The notes under the pieces were generated by a model. It did no database searches. It had not been told where the DNA came from and saw only the letters and a list, made by a program, of their open reading frames with translations. From CAWUKT01 sp963923035 (GTDB lineage Bacteria; Bacteroidota; Bacteroidia; J057; JADKCL01): a DNA stretch of 64,000 bases. Below are positions 32,747-41,903 of the stretch, in pieces (the first letter of the stretch is position 1; each line of letters begins with the position of its first letter). Made by a program: the position numbers and the translations under genes. The stretch is taken from the NCBI GenBank assembly GCA_963923035.1, contig CAWUKT010000003.1, positions 62,001 to 126,000 on the forward strand, in the 5' to 3' direction.

Positions 32747-34237
32747 CTATTTTGCCAGTCCAAACGGCACAACCACGGTTTCCTCTCCATTTTCTCCCCC
32801 CTCATCACTACTTGCCAGCCACTCCTGCATCTTCGGAGTAAGTCGAACTCCCGGATTCAGCATCTTCATCAACCGCAATTCGTAAATGAAGTCTTCCGGA
32901 TCGGGGAGGTCGGGAGTTGATTTGCCCAACTTATCGAGGGCCGCCACCGCTTTATCCGCTTGGGGATTGGTGCTGTTGAAATAGTGATTCTGCGTAGTGG
33001 ACAGCTTGGAATGCCCCAATGCCTTTGATGCACCAAACTCATCTTCGCTCAGGTCCCGGATCAGATTGGCAAAGGTTGAGCGCAGATCGTGCCATTTGTG
33101 GTTGGGGTCCAATCCCAAATAAGTCAGTATCGTTTTCAATTTCCTTCGCAGGGTACTGTTGGCCGGAACCTTGTCCAAGAGGAAACGCCCGTCATCCTTT
33201 TCAGTCATCACCGAGCGTAACCTATCTGTGATCAAAATGGCATGGTTCTTCTTCCCCTTCTTCATCCGAAAATGTATCCGGGTTCCCGTATGGTTGGTAA
33301 TGAGCCGGTAGTTTTTCGGGTCTTCAAACCGCTTTAAATCGGAGTAGCGAACCCCTGAATACAGCGAGACCATGACCAATTGAAGCGCCTGATGCAGGGA
33401 TTCTTTTAGGTTGTAGCTGCGCCCGTCCAGGGTCGAAAAAGTATAATTCCTGAATTCTTCATTGTGATAGGCTTCATCCAACCGCAAGACCTCCGCCATC
33501 GTCAAAGGATTGGGGGAAGACCTTCGAAATTTCACTTTGTCCCGAGTCCCTTTGAAATGATAATAGGGGTCCTCTTCAATATCTCCCTGTCGTTTAGCCC
33601 ACCCGAAAATCTTCCCCAGGAGACTGATCAACTGCGCGACCGAAACTTCATCCAAACCATAGTCCTTTTTCCAATCACTCCAATAATCATTGCGCATCCA
33701 ATTCTGAAAATCCCGGAACCATTCCCACGAAACTTCCGCCAGCTTGACTTCCGAATCGTAGGTCTTTACCTTGGCCTGCAGACTCTCATAATTCTTTCGG
33801 GTTGAAAGCTCCAGTTTCCGCACTTCAATCTGAATATACCTCGCCACATATTCATGCAACAAATCACTTTCCCGGTTCCACCGCCGCCGCAGAGTTGTGT
33901 GGGTAAGCGTTTCTTTCTTGCGAAGGAGCTTTCGAATCAACGCTTCCATTTCCGTTTTTGCCTCCGAAATGATCGGGAAGACGGCTTCATAATCCTTGTT
34001 CCCCCGCGATTGAATGAAGTTGTGGCCGAGTTTTTGTCCCGTTTCCGCATCGATGGCTTCTTTCCAGTACTTGCGGTACATGAAAGGCGCGGGGAGAATG
34101 GGGTAGTATTCCTTCTTGCCGGTGAGGTTGACCACCAGCGAAATCTTCACGCGGCCATCCTTCTTTTTGTTCGGGTAATTGTCGAAGTGGAACCCCACGT
34201 TGTGGGACTTTCCATAATTCTTCGTTTGATAGGTCAT
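32747..34237 (-). CDS. Tyrosine-type site-specific recombinase (integrase)
   Basis: 496 residues. An arm/core-binding N-terminal region (about 1-240, with a typical SAM-like helical domain at about 120-225) is followed by the catalytic domain. Catalytic residues: R297 in SLYSGVRYSDL, H383 and R386 in WHDLRSTFANL, H409 in ALGHSKLSTTQ, and the nucleophile Y419 in NHYF. The set is complete, so the enzyme is probably active. An extra C-terminal tail of about 75 residues follows the tyrosine. It integrates and excises the surrounding element (29.0-35.0 kb), together with the excisionase-like protein at 31.2 kb. Bacteroidota mobile-element integrases have this layout. Confidence 0.9.
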   Translation of the reverse strand: MTYQTKNYGKSHNVGFHFDNYPNKKKDGRVKISLVVNLTGKKEYYPILPAPFMYRKYWKEAIDAETGQKLGHNFIQSRGNKDYEAVFPIISEAKTEMEALIRKLLRKKETLTHTTLRRRWNRESDLLHEYVARYIQIEVRKLELSTRKNYESLQAKVKTYDSEVKLAEVSWEWFRDFQNWMRNDYWSDWKKDYGLDEVSVAQLISLLGKIFGWAKRQGDIEEDPYYHFKGTRDKVKFRRSSPNPLTMAEVLRLDEAYHNEEFRNYTFSTLDGRSYNLKESLHQALQLVMVSLYSGVRYSDLKRFEDPKNYRLITNHTGTRIHFRMKKGKKNHAILITDRLRSVMTEKDDGRFLLDKVPANSTLRRKLKTILTYLGLDPNHKWHDLRSTFANLIRDLSEDEFGASKALGHSKLSTTQNHYFNSTNPQADKAVAALDKLGKSTPDLPDPEDFIYELRLMKMLNPGVRLTPKMQEWLASSDEGGENGEETVVVPFGLAK

Positions 34238-34336
34238 GTTGGATGCTTTGAGTGGTGGAAAAAGGGCAACAGAAATCCCATCCCGAAAAGTCGGGTGCTG
34301 AAAAAATCCGTTGCCGTTATTGGATGCTAGGCTTGT

Positions 34337-35044
34337 TCAGGAGTCACCAAAGAGGTAATCATTGAGTTGAAGAACTCCTTTGAACGTTGGCTTGTTGCCT
34401 CGGACAATCCACCGATAGAAAAGGTGAGGAAAACTCCGGTCAAGGATTCGTTTGAACATCGCCGTCCGAAATCTTCGATGGAAGATCGCTTGGTCCCTCG
34501 TTTCAAATTCGATTTTGATCCTTCGGGCAAGTTCTTCGACATAATCAGGATCACCGTAATCATAGGGCTGGGAAAAATTCTCTCGAAATTCATCCCTCAA
34601 TTCCCCTTCCAATTCACTCAGTTGGTCGGATGGATAATTAATCACAGCCACCTGAATCCCTACCTCATAGGGGACGGTCGTTTCCCATAGTTCAGAGAAG
34701 AGCAAGGCGGTGATTTCTGCCGGATTGAGTACTTCTACAATCCCCCTCAATTCCATTGCCTCTTCCAAACTCCGACGGAATGAATCCACTCCGATATTCC
34801 GGCAAATCTGAGCGATCATTGCAGCGTAGCTCACATAGAAAATTTCGCTGGCGAAATGGACCCCATATTTGAGCTCCAACGGACTGTCCAGATAGTGGAT
34901 TTGGAAGTCAGGATTGGCGGAGCTGCCATACATTTCCGAGACCTCCTCCAAGATCATTTTCACCAAAGGATCGTTGATGGAATGGGCCTCTAATTCGGCC
35001 ACCATCCGGTCCAGATTTCGATTCAATTTCGTTGATTTTTCCAT
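34337..35044 (-). CDS. Unknown 235-residue protein next to the integrase
   Basis: Mostly helical by eye (LDRMVAELEAHSINDPLVKM, FASEIFYVSYAAMIAQICRN, ELARRIKIEFETRDQAIF), without signal peptide or membrane helix, ending with RWIVRGNKPTFKGVLQLNDY. It is upstream of the integrase gene on the same strand (99 bp gap) and has the A+T-rich codon use of the block, so it is probably cargo of the element. No family recognised. Confidence 0.6.
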   Translation of the reverse strand: MEKSTKLNRNLDRMVAELEAHSINDPLVKMILEEVSEMYGSSANPDFQIHYLDSPLELKYGVHFASEIFYVSYAAMIAQICRNIGVDSFRRSLEEAMELRGIVEVLNPAEITALLFSELWETTVPYEVGIQVAVINYPSDQLSELEGELRDEFRENFSQPYDYGDPDYVEELARRIKIEFETRDQAIFHRRFRTAMFKRILDRSFPHLFYRWIVRGNKPTFKGVLQLNDYLFGDS

Positions 35045-35225
35045 GATGTAATTCTAGCTTATTTCTAACCATTTGCTTGCCGTGAGCGGTATTTGCGGTA
35101 ACAACCGACGGCAAATTTTATAGCTCTATTCATGGAAAAACCGTGCCATACGGCAAAGAGATACCGGTGTTACTGTTGAATACTTTTTGGATTTCTTGGC
35201 TCGTCGGTAAGCTGGCTCACCTCGG

Positions 35226-35281
35226 AGTGAAGCTGGCTTCACTTCAACCTAAGCTCACTTACCTTCAAGTGAAGTGAGCTT
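35226..35281. repeat. Nested inverted repeats (two hairpins)
   Basis: AGTGAAGC (35226-35233) pairs with GCTTCACT (35236-35243) over 8 bp with a 2-nt loop. AAGCTCACTT (35251-35260) pairs with AAGTGAGCTT (35272-35281) over 10 bp with an 11-nt loop. The two share the AAGTGA word, so alternative pairings are possible. No T run follows, so simple termination is unlikely. Confidence 0.7.
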
Positions 35282-35382
35282 GTATCGAAGTGGAGCTAAC
35301 TCCTTTCGAACTGAAGCCTCCTGACCCCAGTTAGAAGCGGCCCCAGCTCTCGGGCGAGCGCGCCCAGCCTCCAGGTCAGCAC

Positions 35383-35600
35383 GCCCAGCGACGGGCTGGG
35401 CAAGTCCGGCCAACCCTTGGGTCCCCCCAAGGTCGAGCCGGGAACGTCCAACGGACCTTTGGCTTACCCCTAAGTCCCCATTGGGCAAGCCCAGCGATGG
35501 GGCGGACCCGTCCAGCCAACCTTTGGGCATCCCCTCAAGGTGAGCCGGGACCGTCCAGCGAAGGGCCGGGACCGCCCGGCCAACCTTTAGGTCCCCCCCA
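35383..35600. repeat. Three degenerate GC-rich repeats
   Basis: Each copy begins (G)CCCAGCGA or GTCCAGCGA (35383, 35489, 35553), then has a GGGC-rich segment, then GGCCAACC or AGCCAACC, a TTGGGT/TTGGGC/TTAGGT step and a CCCC run; the first two continue AAGGT(C)GAGCCGGGA. Spacing is 106 and 64 bp. The translation in any frame is low complexity. Confidence 0.65.
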
Positions 35601-35780
35601 GCCCCAGGCTGGGCGAGCCTACCTCGGCGCTGGACGCGCCAAGCGATCTTTGAGGACCACCTCCAAAATCAGTGGATTTTCGCCGCCAAAGTCCAAATCA
35701 GCCCAATTAAATTGGGCGGCCAGTGACTGCATCCGCATGGGAAATGAGATTGAATGGGCGCCAATCGCCCGGAAAAAGGC

Positions 35781-36578
35781 TCAGCCCTCCCCTATGGACT
35801 TGGCCCGCAGGGCACGGGCCTCTTCTTTGCCGAGGTACAACTCGATGGCCCCGTGGATCAGGTAGAGTGCCGGGGTCAGGACGATCGCCACCACAAATTT
35901 GAAGGCATAGTTGACGATGGCCACCGCGAAGAAGAGCGACAAAGTCCAATTGCCGCCGATGTAGAAGGCCACGAACAGGACCACGAAGCTGTCAATCAAT
36001 TGGGAAATGAGCGTGGACGCCGTGGCCCGCAGCCAGATCGCCTTGTCGCCGGTCGCCCGTTTGATGGCGCGGAAGACATAGGCGTCGAGCAATTGCCCGA
36101 TCAAAAAGGCCGTCAGCGAACCGATGATGATCCAGAGGCCCTGCCCAAAGACCAGGCGGTACGCATAGTCATAGTCCGAGACCTTTTCCGTGATGGCCGC
36201 CGCTTCGGCGGGCGTGGCATCCAGCGGGATATGCGACGTCGGCCAGAAACCGGCCGGCTCCAGGTTGATGCCAATCGACAGCATCACAAAGCCATAGCTG
36301 ATCAATGCCGCCGACAGGATCGACAGGATCCGGACGCCCCGGACCCCGTAATAATCGTTCACGATGTCCGTCATGATGAATACCACCGGCCACAACAGCA
36401 CCCCAACCGTCAGGTTGAATCCCAAATTCTCCTCCCCGAACAGGCTCATGGAAAAGGGTTCGATGCCCAGGGTACTTTCCAGCGAAAAGACCTTCACGCC
36501 CATGAACTCTGCGATCAGGGCATTGGAGACAAAGAATCCGGCGAGAATGATGAAGAGCAGATTGGGCTTCTTAAACAT
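35781..36578 (-). CDS. yhhQ: Queuosine precursor transporter (YhhQ/DUF165 family)
   Basis: 265 residues from ATG 36578 with about six membrane helices. Family landmarks are the early FFVSNALIAEFMGVKVF, the conserved TDIVNDYYG motif after helix 3 (WPVVFIMTDIVNDYYGVRG) and the late ISQLIDSFVVLFVAF. The family imports queuosine precursors (preQ0/preQ1 or queuine) for tRNA modification. A long periplasmic-side insertion (about residues 105-135) is usual in Bacteroidota members. The start overlaps the rnz stop by 8 bp, so the two are coupled. Both act in tRNA biology, which fits. Confidence 0.9.
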   Translation of the reverse strand: MFKKPNLLFIILAGFFVSNALIAEFMGVKVFSLESTLGIEPFSMSLFGEENLGFNLTVGVLLWPVVFIMTDIVNDYYGVRGVRILSILSAALISYGFVMLSIGINLEPAGFWPTSHIPLDATPAEAAAITEKVSDYDYAYRLVFGQGLWIIIGSLTAFLIGQLLDAYVFRAIKRATGDKAIWLRATASTLISQLIDSFVVLFVAFYIGGNWTLSLFFAVAIVNYAFKFVVAIVLTPALYLIHGAIELYLGKEEARALRAKSIGEG

Positions 36579-37494
36579 CTTTACGGAGGTCAAATAGTTT
36601 GCCCTCGGTCGCGAGGGCAGTGTTCTCAAATTCAGATTTGGCTTCTTCCAACAGGGGATTGAGGTCCTTGTAACGGGCAGAAAAATGGCCGATCAGGAGC
36701 TTGCCTACTTCGGCGGCCTTGGCCACTTGTCCGGCCTGAAGCGCCGTACTGTGGTCCGTATGACTGGCCCGCTCCGACAGTTCATTCAGAAAGGTACTCT
36801 CGTGGTAAAGGACCGATGCCTCCTTGATATGGTCGATATAAGAGGGATCGAACCGGGTATCCGAGCAATAGGCATACGATAGCGACGGTTCCTGGGGGAA
36901 CAGCACCTCGTCGGCCCGCACGCCCCGCCCATCGGGAAGGGTCACGTCATTGCCCTGCTTGAGGAGGTGAAAATATTCTTTGGGGACGCCCAGCTCCTTG
37001 GCCTTGTAGAAATTGAACTTGCGGCGGCGGGGTTTTTCCTGGAACAAAAAGCCCCGGCAAAATTCCCGGTGGATGAGGGGAATGGACCGCACGGTCAACC
37101 GATCCGTCTCAAAGATCAGCGCGCCGGGCTCGAGGTCTTCTAGGGCGTGGAACTGAATCTCGTATTTGAGGTGGGTGTCGGAGTGGTGGAAAATGATCTG
37201 GAGGATTTCCTGGAGGCCCCGGGGGGCGAAAATGGGGAGCGGCTGGTGGCGCTCGAAGATGCTCAGCGAAGCGAGCAGGCCAGGAATGCCCAGAATATGA
37301 TCGCCGTGGAGGTGGGACACGAAGAGGGCGTCAATGCGCGAATACTTGATCCGGTACTTCTGCAACTGCATCTGCGTGCCTTCACCACAATCCACCAGAT
37401 AATAGCGGTCATTGTAGTTGATGACCTGGGCGGAGGTGAAACGCTGAAATGCGGGGGTTGCAGAGCTGCTACCAAGAATTCGTACTGTAAACAT
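36571..37494 (-). CDS. rnz: Ribonuclease Z
   Basis: 307 residues; metallo-beta-lactamase-fold endonuclease that trims tRNA 3' ends. The zinc motif HLHGDH is in ALFVSHLHGDHILGIPGLLA, preceded by VDCGEGTQMQLQKY. Later ligands lie in YCSDTRFDPSY and HTDHSTALQAGQVAK, with LIGHFSARYKDL near the end; an exosite region is present (about residues 150-175). The frame extends upstream to 37677, but the family start MFTVRILGSSSATP is at ATG 37494. Downstream it overlaps yhhQ by 8 bp. No exact promoter box is seen in the 326-bp upstream gap. Confidence 0.95.
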   Translation of the reverse strand: MFTVRILGSSSATPAFQRFTSAQVINYNDRYYLVDCGEGTQMQLQKYRIKYSRIDALFVSHLHGDHILGIPGLLASLSIFERHQPLPIFAPRGLQEILQIIFHHSDTHLKYEIQFHALEDLEPGALIFETDRLTVRSIPLIHREFCRGFLFQEKPRRRKFNFYKAKELGVPKEYFHLLKQGNDVTLPDGRGVRADEVLFPQEPSLSYAYCSDTRFDPSYIDHIKEASVLYHESTFLNELSERASHTDHSTALQAGQVAKAAEVGKLLIGHFSARYKDLNPLLEEAKSEFENTALATEGKLFDLRKDV

Positions 37495-37820
37495 ACTTGC
37501 ATTGTTCCCTGGGGAAAGACCTGCCCGACGGGAGTCGGTCTTTCGGTGGTTCCGGTTCGTGCCGGGAATGGGCAACGGACAAGGACAATGAAGGGAAGCA
37601 TGGGAGGGATTGACCGAAACAAAAACGCTCACTGCTTGCCCAAGGACCCCACAGGAACGCCCATTGACCAGTGCCAAGTGTTCGAAGTTAATAAATTATC
37701 TATTTGCTCCAAGCCACCAAGCACCTCATTCCCAATTGTCCCTGTACCTTTCCTTAGCCCCCACCCGCAACATCCAAATAATCCTTAATTTATCCTTCCA
37801 CCCAAACCCCGTCTCCCTCC
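37495..37820. other. Divergent intergenic region, 326 bp
   Basis: Between leftward rnz and the rightward 465-residue gene. It must carry promoters for both, but no exact TAnnTTTG was found (closest: TCTATTTG near 37700). Nothing else supported. Confidence 0.4.
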
Positions 37821-39218
37821 ATGCAGACAAGTAAGCTCTGGCAGGTATTTTCCCTCCTCACCACCGAAGACTACCTGCGGGTGGACAAGTGGCTGGATTC
37901 TCCGGTTTTCAACCACCGGGAAGACCTGAGGCGCCTGTGGGAGGTATTGCGCAATGCCTCCGCTCCTCCCTCCCCCCAGATGGCCTGGGACGCCATTGCG
38001 CCCCAAGAACCCTTTCAATCCGCCGACTTCAACCGCTGCTGTTCCCGCCTCACCCAACAACTGGAACGCTACCTCTGCTGGCAGGATTCCCGGCTCGAAT
38101 CAGAGCCGGAAGACCACCACCTCGCCCTGGCCGAGGCCTTCAAGGAGCGCCGCAATGCCCATTTCATGCAGCTCTCCCTGGGGCGGGCCGAACGCAGCCT
38201 CCTCCGCCAACCCCTTCGCCACGATAAATTTTTCTTCTCCCGCTTCCAGATCGAACAGCTCCGCTACAACGCCCAATCCCTCACCCAGCACCGCACATCG
38301 GGCGGCCTCCAGGAGATGTCCGATGCGATGGATACTTGGTTTGTTCTCCAAAAACTGAAACAGGCCTGCTCCCAGATCGCCCAACGCCAACTGGGCGAAC
38401 CCCTGCCCCCACTGGGGTTTCTGGAAGAGGTCCTGGAGAAGGTCGGTCAACACGCCTACCCGGACATCCCCGCCATTCAGATTTATTACTCCGCCTACCA
38501 GATGCTCGCCGCTCCCGATGGAGAGCCCTTTTTCCTGGCCCTGAAAGCCCTACTGGCGGATTCCACTGCCCTCCTCCCCCTCGACGAGCTGCGGTCGGTC
38601 AACCTCATGGCCATCAACTTCTGCGTCCAGCAATTGAACCGGGGCGTCGCCGGAACCCTGGAAGAGGTCTACGCGCTTTACCTGCGGGGCCTGGAAGAGA
38701 AATGGCTGTTTGAGTCGGGCAAATTGTCTCCCTGGACCTTCAAGAACGTGGTCTCGGCGGGGCTCAAGCTGCACCAATTCGAAGGGGTCGCGCAGTTTTT
38801 GGAGCAATACAAGGGGAGCCTGCCCGAGGAAATTCAACAGACCCACTACCGCTACAACCTCGCCGAACTGCAATTTGCGCGGGGAGATTTTCGCCTGGCC
38901 CTTCAGAGCCTGGCCGCGGTCATCTTCCGCGATCCGCTGACGGAACTTCGGGCGCGCAGCCTTCAGATCAAGGCCGCCTACGAGTTGGAGGAAATGGAAC
39001 TGGTGGACTACCAATTGGAGAACCTGCGGAAATTTCTGGGGCGGAAGCGGCAGCTCGGGTATCACCGGGACCATTACCGTGAGTTTGAGCGACTGACCCG
39101 GCAATTGGTGGGGCTGGGTCATGGCCTCGAAGCGGCCCGTCGGCTGGCGGATGAGATCAAGGCGGCCCCACATCTGGTCGAGCGCGCCTGGCTCCTCGCG
39201 AAAGTCCAGGGCGGCTAA
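37821..39218 (+). CDS. Helical protein of unknown function, about 465 residues
   Basis: Cytoplasmic, no signal or membrane span. The N-terminus (KLWQVFSLLTTEDYLRVDKW, LDSPVFNHREDLRRLWEVL) is a compact helical module found at the start of many Bacteroidota proteins of about 500 residues; the rest is an alpha-solenoid like TPR repeats (FARGDFRLALQSLAAVIF, ARSLQIKAAYELEEMELVDY). The gene at 15.2 kb encodes a distant relative. Function unknown. It sits 27 bp upstream of recF on the same strand, but recF has its own -7 box inside this gap. Codon use is G+C-rich like the core. Confidence 0.75.
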   Translation: MQTSKLWQVFSLLTTEDYLRVDKWLDSPVFNHREDLRRLWEVLRNASAPPSPQMAWDAIAPQEPFQSADFNRCCSRLTQQLERYLCWQDSRLESEPEDHHLALAEAFKERRNAHFMQLSLGRAERSLLRQPLRHDKFFFSRFQIEQLRYNAQSLTQHRTSGGLQEMSDAMDTWFVLQKLKQACSQIAQRQLGEPLPPLGFLEEVLEKVGQHAYPDIPAIQIYYSAYQMLAAPDGEPFFLALKALLADSTALLPLDELRSVNLMAINFCVQQLNRGVAGTLEEVYALYLRGLEEKWLFESGKLSPWTFKNVVSAGLKLHQFEGVAQFLEQYKGSLPEEIQQTHYRYNLAELQFARGDFRLALQSLAAVIFRDPLTELRARSLQIKAAYELEEMELVDYQLENLRKFLGRKRQLGYHRDHYREFERLTRQLVGLGHGLEAARRLADEIKAAPHLVERAWLLAKVQGG

Positions 39219-39233
39219 ACCGTTTGGATTCGC

Positions 39234-39241
39234 TATCTTTG
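39234..39241 (+). promoter_or_regulatory. Candidate -7 box (TATCTTTG) for recF, 4 nt before the start
   Basis: TATCTTTG fits TAnnTTTG. Only CCCC separates it from the GTG start at 39246, so transcription would begin at or next to the start codon (leaderless). A TTTG at 39223-39226 is too close to be a normal -33 element. Confidence 0.5.
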
Positions 39242-39245
39242 CCCC

Positions 39246-40379
39246 GTGCATTTTGCCCAGCTCCAACTCACCCATTTCCGCAATTACAGCCAGCTCCGGG
39301 CCGAATTTTCCCCGGCCATCAATGTGATTACCGGCAACAATGGCGCGGGCAAAACCAATGTCCTCGAAGCGGTCCATTTCCTGGCCATGACCCGCGGGTG
39401 GAGCCGCCGCGGCGAACCCTATGCCCTCCAGGAAGACATGCCCTATTTCATGGTAGAAGGCGAGTTTGTCGAGTCGGAAGCCCTCCGCCTCCAATGCACC
39501 TACATGCCCGACCGGGGCAAAAAAATCCTGATCGACCGCCAGGCCCTCCGCAAAATGAGCGACCACATTGGCCGCATTCCCCTCATCAGTGTCCTCCCCA
39601 ACGATACCCAGCTCATCTACGGCAGCCCTTCCGTGCGCCGCCGCTTCATGGACGGCTTCATCAGCCAGTACGACCGGAAATACCTGGATGCTCTGCTCCG
39701 CTACGACAAGGCCCTCGACCAGCGCAATGCCCTCCTCAACCTGTTTCAGGAGCGCCGCACCTGGGACGAAGAGCAGTTGCTCATGTGGGATGGCCAACTC
39801 ATCCAGACGGGACGCTACCTCCACCAGGCCCGCCGCGAGTTCCTCGAACGGTTCCAACCGATCTTCGCGGAGTACTTTCAGCTGATTGTCTCGGACCGCG
39901 AGACGCCTTCCATCGCATTGGAATCACCGGTTGAGGAGAATACGCCCGAGGGGTGGGCGGAACTGTTCCGCCAGAGCCGCGACAAGGACCGCTATTCCGG
40001 CCGGACATCGGCCGGGGTCCACAAAGAGGACCTGAAATTCGAGATCAATGGGCAGCATGTGAAGCATTTTGGGTCGCAGGGGCAACAGAAGACCTTTGTG
40101 ATTTCGTTGAAGTTGACGCAGTATGAGTTGCTGGCCGACCGGACGTCGAAGGCGCCGGTATTGCTGTTGGACGATATCTTCGACAAGTTGGATCTCCATC
40201 GGCTGCGGGCATTGGCCCGGATCCTCCACGAGAAGGTGGACGGCCAGGTCTTTGTGACGGACACGTCATTGGAACGGACACAACGGGTTTTCGGGGAATT
40301 TGACCGGCGGGAAGTCCAGTTTTTCGCGGTGGAAGGTGGCCGGTTCAGTCCGGTGGAAACGGCAGATCAAGAAGGCTGA
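39246..40379 (+). CDS. recF: DNA replication/repair protein RecF
   Basis: 377 residues starting at a GTG (MHFAQLQLTHFRNY). SMC-like ATPase: Walker A GNNGAGKT at residues 30-37, RecF signature FGSQGQQKTFVISLKL, Walker B VLLLDDIFDKLD, and the final VFVTDTSLE. The arm II region contains SVRRRFMDGFISQYDRKYL. With RecO and RecR it loads RecA at single-strand gaps. dnaN/gyrB are not adjacent, as usual in Bacteroidota. The last 13 bases overlap the convergent SLC13 gene. Confidence 0.95.
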   Translation: MHFAQLQLTHFRNYSQLRAEFSPAINVITGNNGAGKTNVLEAVHFLAMTRGWSRRGEPYALQEDMPYFMVEGEFVESEALRLQCTYMPDRGKKILIDRQALRKMSDHIGRIPLISVLPNDTQLIYGSPSVRRRFMDGFISQYDRKYLDALLRYDKALDQRNALLNLFQERRTWDEEQLLMWDGQLIQTGRYLHQARREFLERFQPIFAEYFQLIVSDRETPSIALESPVEENTPEGWAELFRQSRDKDRYSGRTSAGVHKEDLKFEINGQHVKHFGSQGQQKTFVISLKLTQYELLADRTSKAPVLLLDDIFDKLDLHRLRALARILHEKVDGQVFVTDTSLERTQRVFGEFDRREVQFFAVEGGRFSPVETADQEG

Positions 40380-41893
40380 GTGGCAATTTGATCGGCCCAC
40401 TCCGGCGCCGCACTCCAATCAATTCCCAGTACAAATTCTCCCAACAAGAAGAACATTACCGTGACGAGCAGGATGCCGAGGAGGTTGAACCAGATGCCAG
40501 CCCGGATCATTTGGCGGATAGGAACGTAGCCCGAGCCAAAAACGATGGCCTGGGTGGGTGAAGCGACGGGCATCATGAAGGCGCAGGAGGCAGAAAAGGT
40601 CGCGGGAATCATCAGGATGCGTGGATCAATGCCCATGCTGACGCCCGCCTGGGCGAGGATGGGCAGGATGAGGTTGGTCGTGGCGGTATTCGAGGTGATT
40701 TCGGTGAGGAAAGTGAGGAGCAAACAAACGAGGATGACGAGCGGTACCACAGGCATTCCGGCCAGTCCCGCCAATTGGCCGCCGACCATTTCGGACAGGC
40801 CACTCGACGCAAATCCTCCGGCCAGGGCGAACCCGCCCCCAAACAGCAGCAGGATTCCCCACGGCAGTTTCAGGGCCTTGTCCCAGGTCAGCAGGGACTC
40901 GCCTTCCCGGTCCTTGGACGGCACCAGGAACAGCAGAATCGCCCCACCAATGGCAATGGCTTCGTCCTTGACCTGGGGCAGGTCCCAGGCCGAGCGCCAG
41001 CCCGGCACCACAAAGTCTTCCCCCAATTTGAGGTCGGAACCGGTGATCCACGCCAGGGCCGTGAGGCCAAAGACCGCTCCGGCCAGCCATTCGTCCCGCC
41101 GCATTTTCCCCAAGCCCACCAATTCATTCTTGATCACATCCTTGCCATTCATCAAGGCTCCAAACCGAAAGCGGAACACCACCCGGGTCATCAGGACCCA
41201 ACCGGACAGGACAAAGATGATGGACAAAGGGAAACCCAGTTGGAGCCAGGCGAGAAAGTCGGCTTCGGGAGCTCCGGGGAAAAAAGTAGCCAGCATGTCT
41301 TTGTAGACGACGTTTGGCGCGGTGCCGATGAGGGTGGCCATCCCGCCCATGTCGGCGGCATAGGCGATGCCCAGCATCAACGCAATGGCGAATTGGCGCC
41401 GACCCTTTTCGTCGGCGGGGCCAGAACGGGCTTGTTCGAGGATGGACAGGGCAATGGGCAGCATGACCATGACGGTCGCGGTATTGGAAATCCACATGCT
41501 GAGGAACCAGGTGGCCAGCATGAAGCCCAGGATCAGTCGCCGCGGTTGGCTGCCAATCCGCTGCACAATGGACAGCGCCAGGCGTTGGTGCAGCCCGGTC
41601 TCCTGCAAACCGATGGCGAGGATGAACCCTCCGAGGAACAGGAAAATTGTGGATTTGCCGTAGAAAGCACCGGCCGTGGCCATGTCCGAGATCCCGAACA
41701 TCGGGAACAGCAGCAGCGGCAACAAGGACGTAACCGGAATCGGGACGGCCTCGGTGATCCACCACACAGCCATCAACGCCACAATTGCCGCCATGGCCGG
41801 GGCCGCCGGATATACCTCTCCCGGCACAGTCCAGTACACCAGACCAGCCGCCACCAATCCCAATACGCGCAGCAATGCGGAGTTCATAAGCAT
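40367..41893 (-). CDS. SLC13/DASS-family sodium-coupled anion transporter
   Basis: 508 residues from ATG 41893 (ATG 41887 is equally good), about 11-12 membrane helices. The two SNT motifs that bind sodium and the substrate carboxylate are present: SMWISNTATVMVMLPIA in the first half and TSNTATTNLILPIL in the second. PVTSLLPLLLFPMFGI and the ending pattern are typical of the divalent anion:Na+ symporters. Likely substrates are C4-dicarboxylates, citrate or sulfate; which one cannot be read. The frame is open to 42049, but that extension passes through the intergenic repeat and is not real. It ends by overlapping recF. Confidence 0.85.
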   Translation of the reverse strand: MLMNSALLRVLGLVAAGLVYWTVPGEVYPAAPAMAAIVALMAVWWITEAVPIPVTSLLPLLLFPMFGISDMATAGAFYGKSTIFLFLGGFILAIGLQETGLHQRLALSIVQRIGSQPRRLILGFMLATWFLSMWISNTATVMVMLPIALSILEQARSGPADEKGRRQFAIALMLGIAYAADMGGMATLIGTAPNVVYKDMLATFFPGAPEADFLAWLQLGFPLSIIFVLSGWVLMTRVVFRFRFGALMNGKDVIKNELVGLGKMRRDEWLAGAVFGLTALAWITGSDLKLGEDFVVPGWRSAWDLPQVKDEAIAIGGAILLFLVPSKDREGESLLTWDKALKLPWGILLLFGGGFALAGGFASSGLSEMVGGQLAGLAGMPVVPLVILVCLLLTFLTEITSNTATTNLILPILAQAGVSMGIDPRILMIPATFSASCAFMMPVASPTQAIVFGSGYVPIRQMIRAGIWFNLLGILLVTVMFFLLGEFVLGIDWSAAPEWADQIATQPS

Positions 41894-41903
41894 CTGCAAA
41901 ATA

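Larger units (their letters stand above)
35045..35780. other. Gene-free structured region with hairpins and GC-rich repeats
   Basis: About 740 bp without a believable gene; frames seen on both strands are translations of repeats. The left half (35200-35300) is built from AAGTGAAG/GCTTCACT words forming nested hairpins; the middle (35340-35640) is a GC-rich degenerate repeat; the right end has GCCCAAT-TAA-ATTGGGC (35701-35717). It separates the integrated element from the core gene yhhQ and may be its right boundary or a non-coding RNA locus. Confidence 0.6.

Noticed and set aside
35255..35865. Frames on both strands across the GC-rich repeats
   Set aside because: They are translations of degenerate repeats (G/P/R/A-rich); no protein-like pattern.
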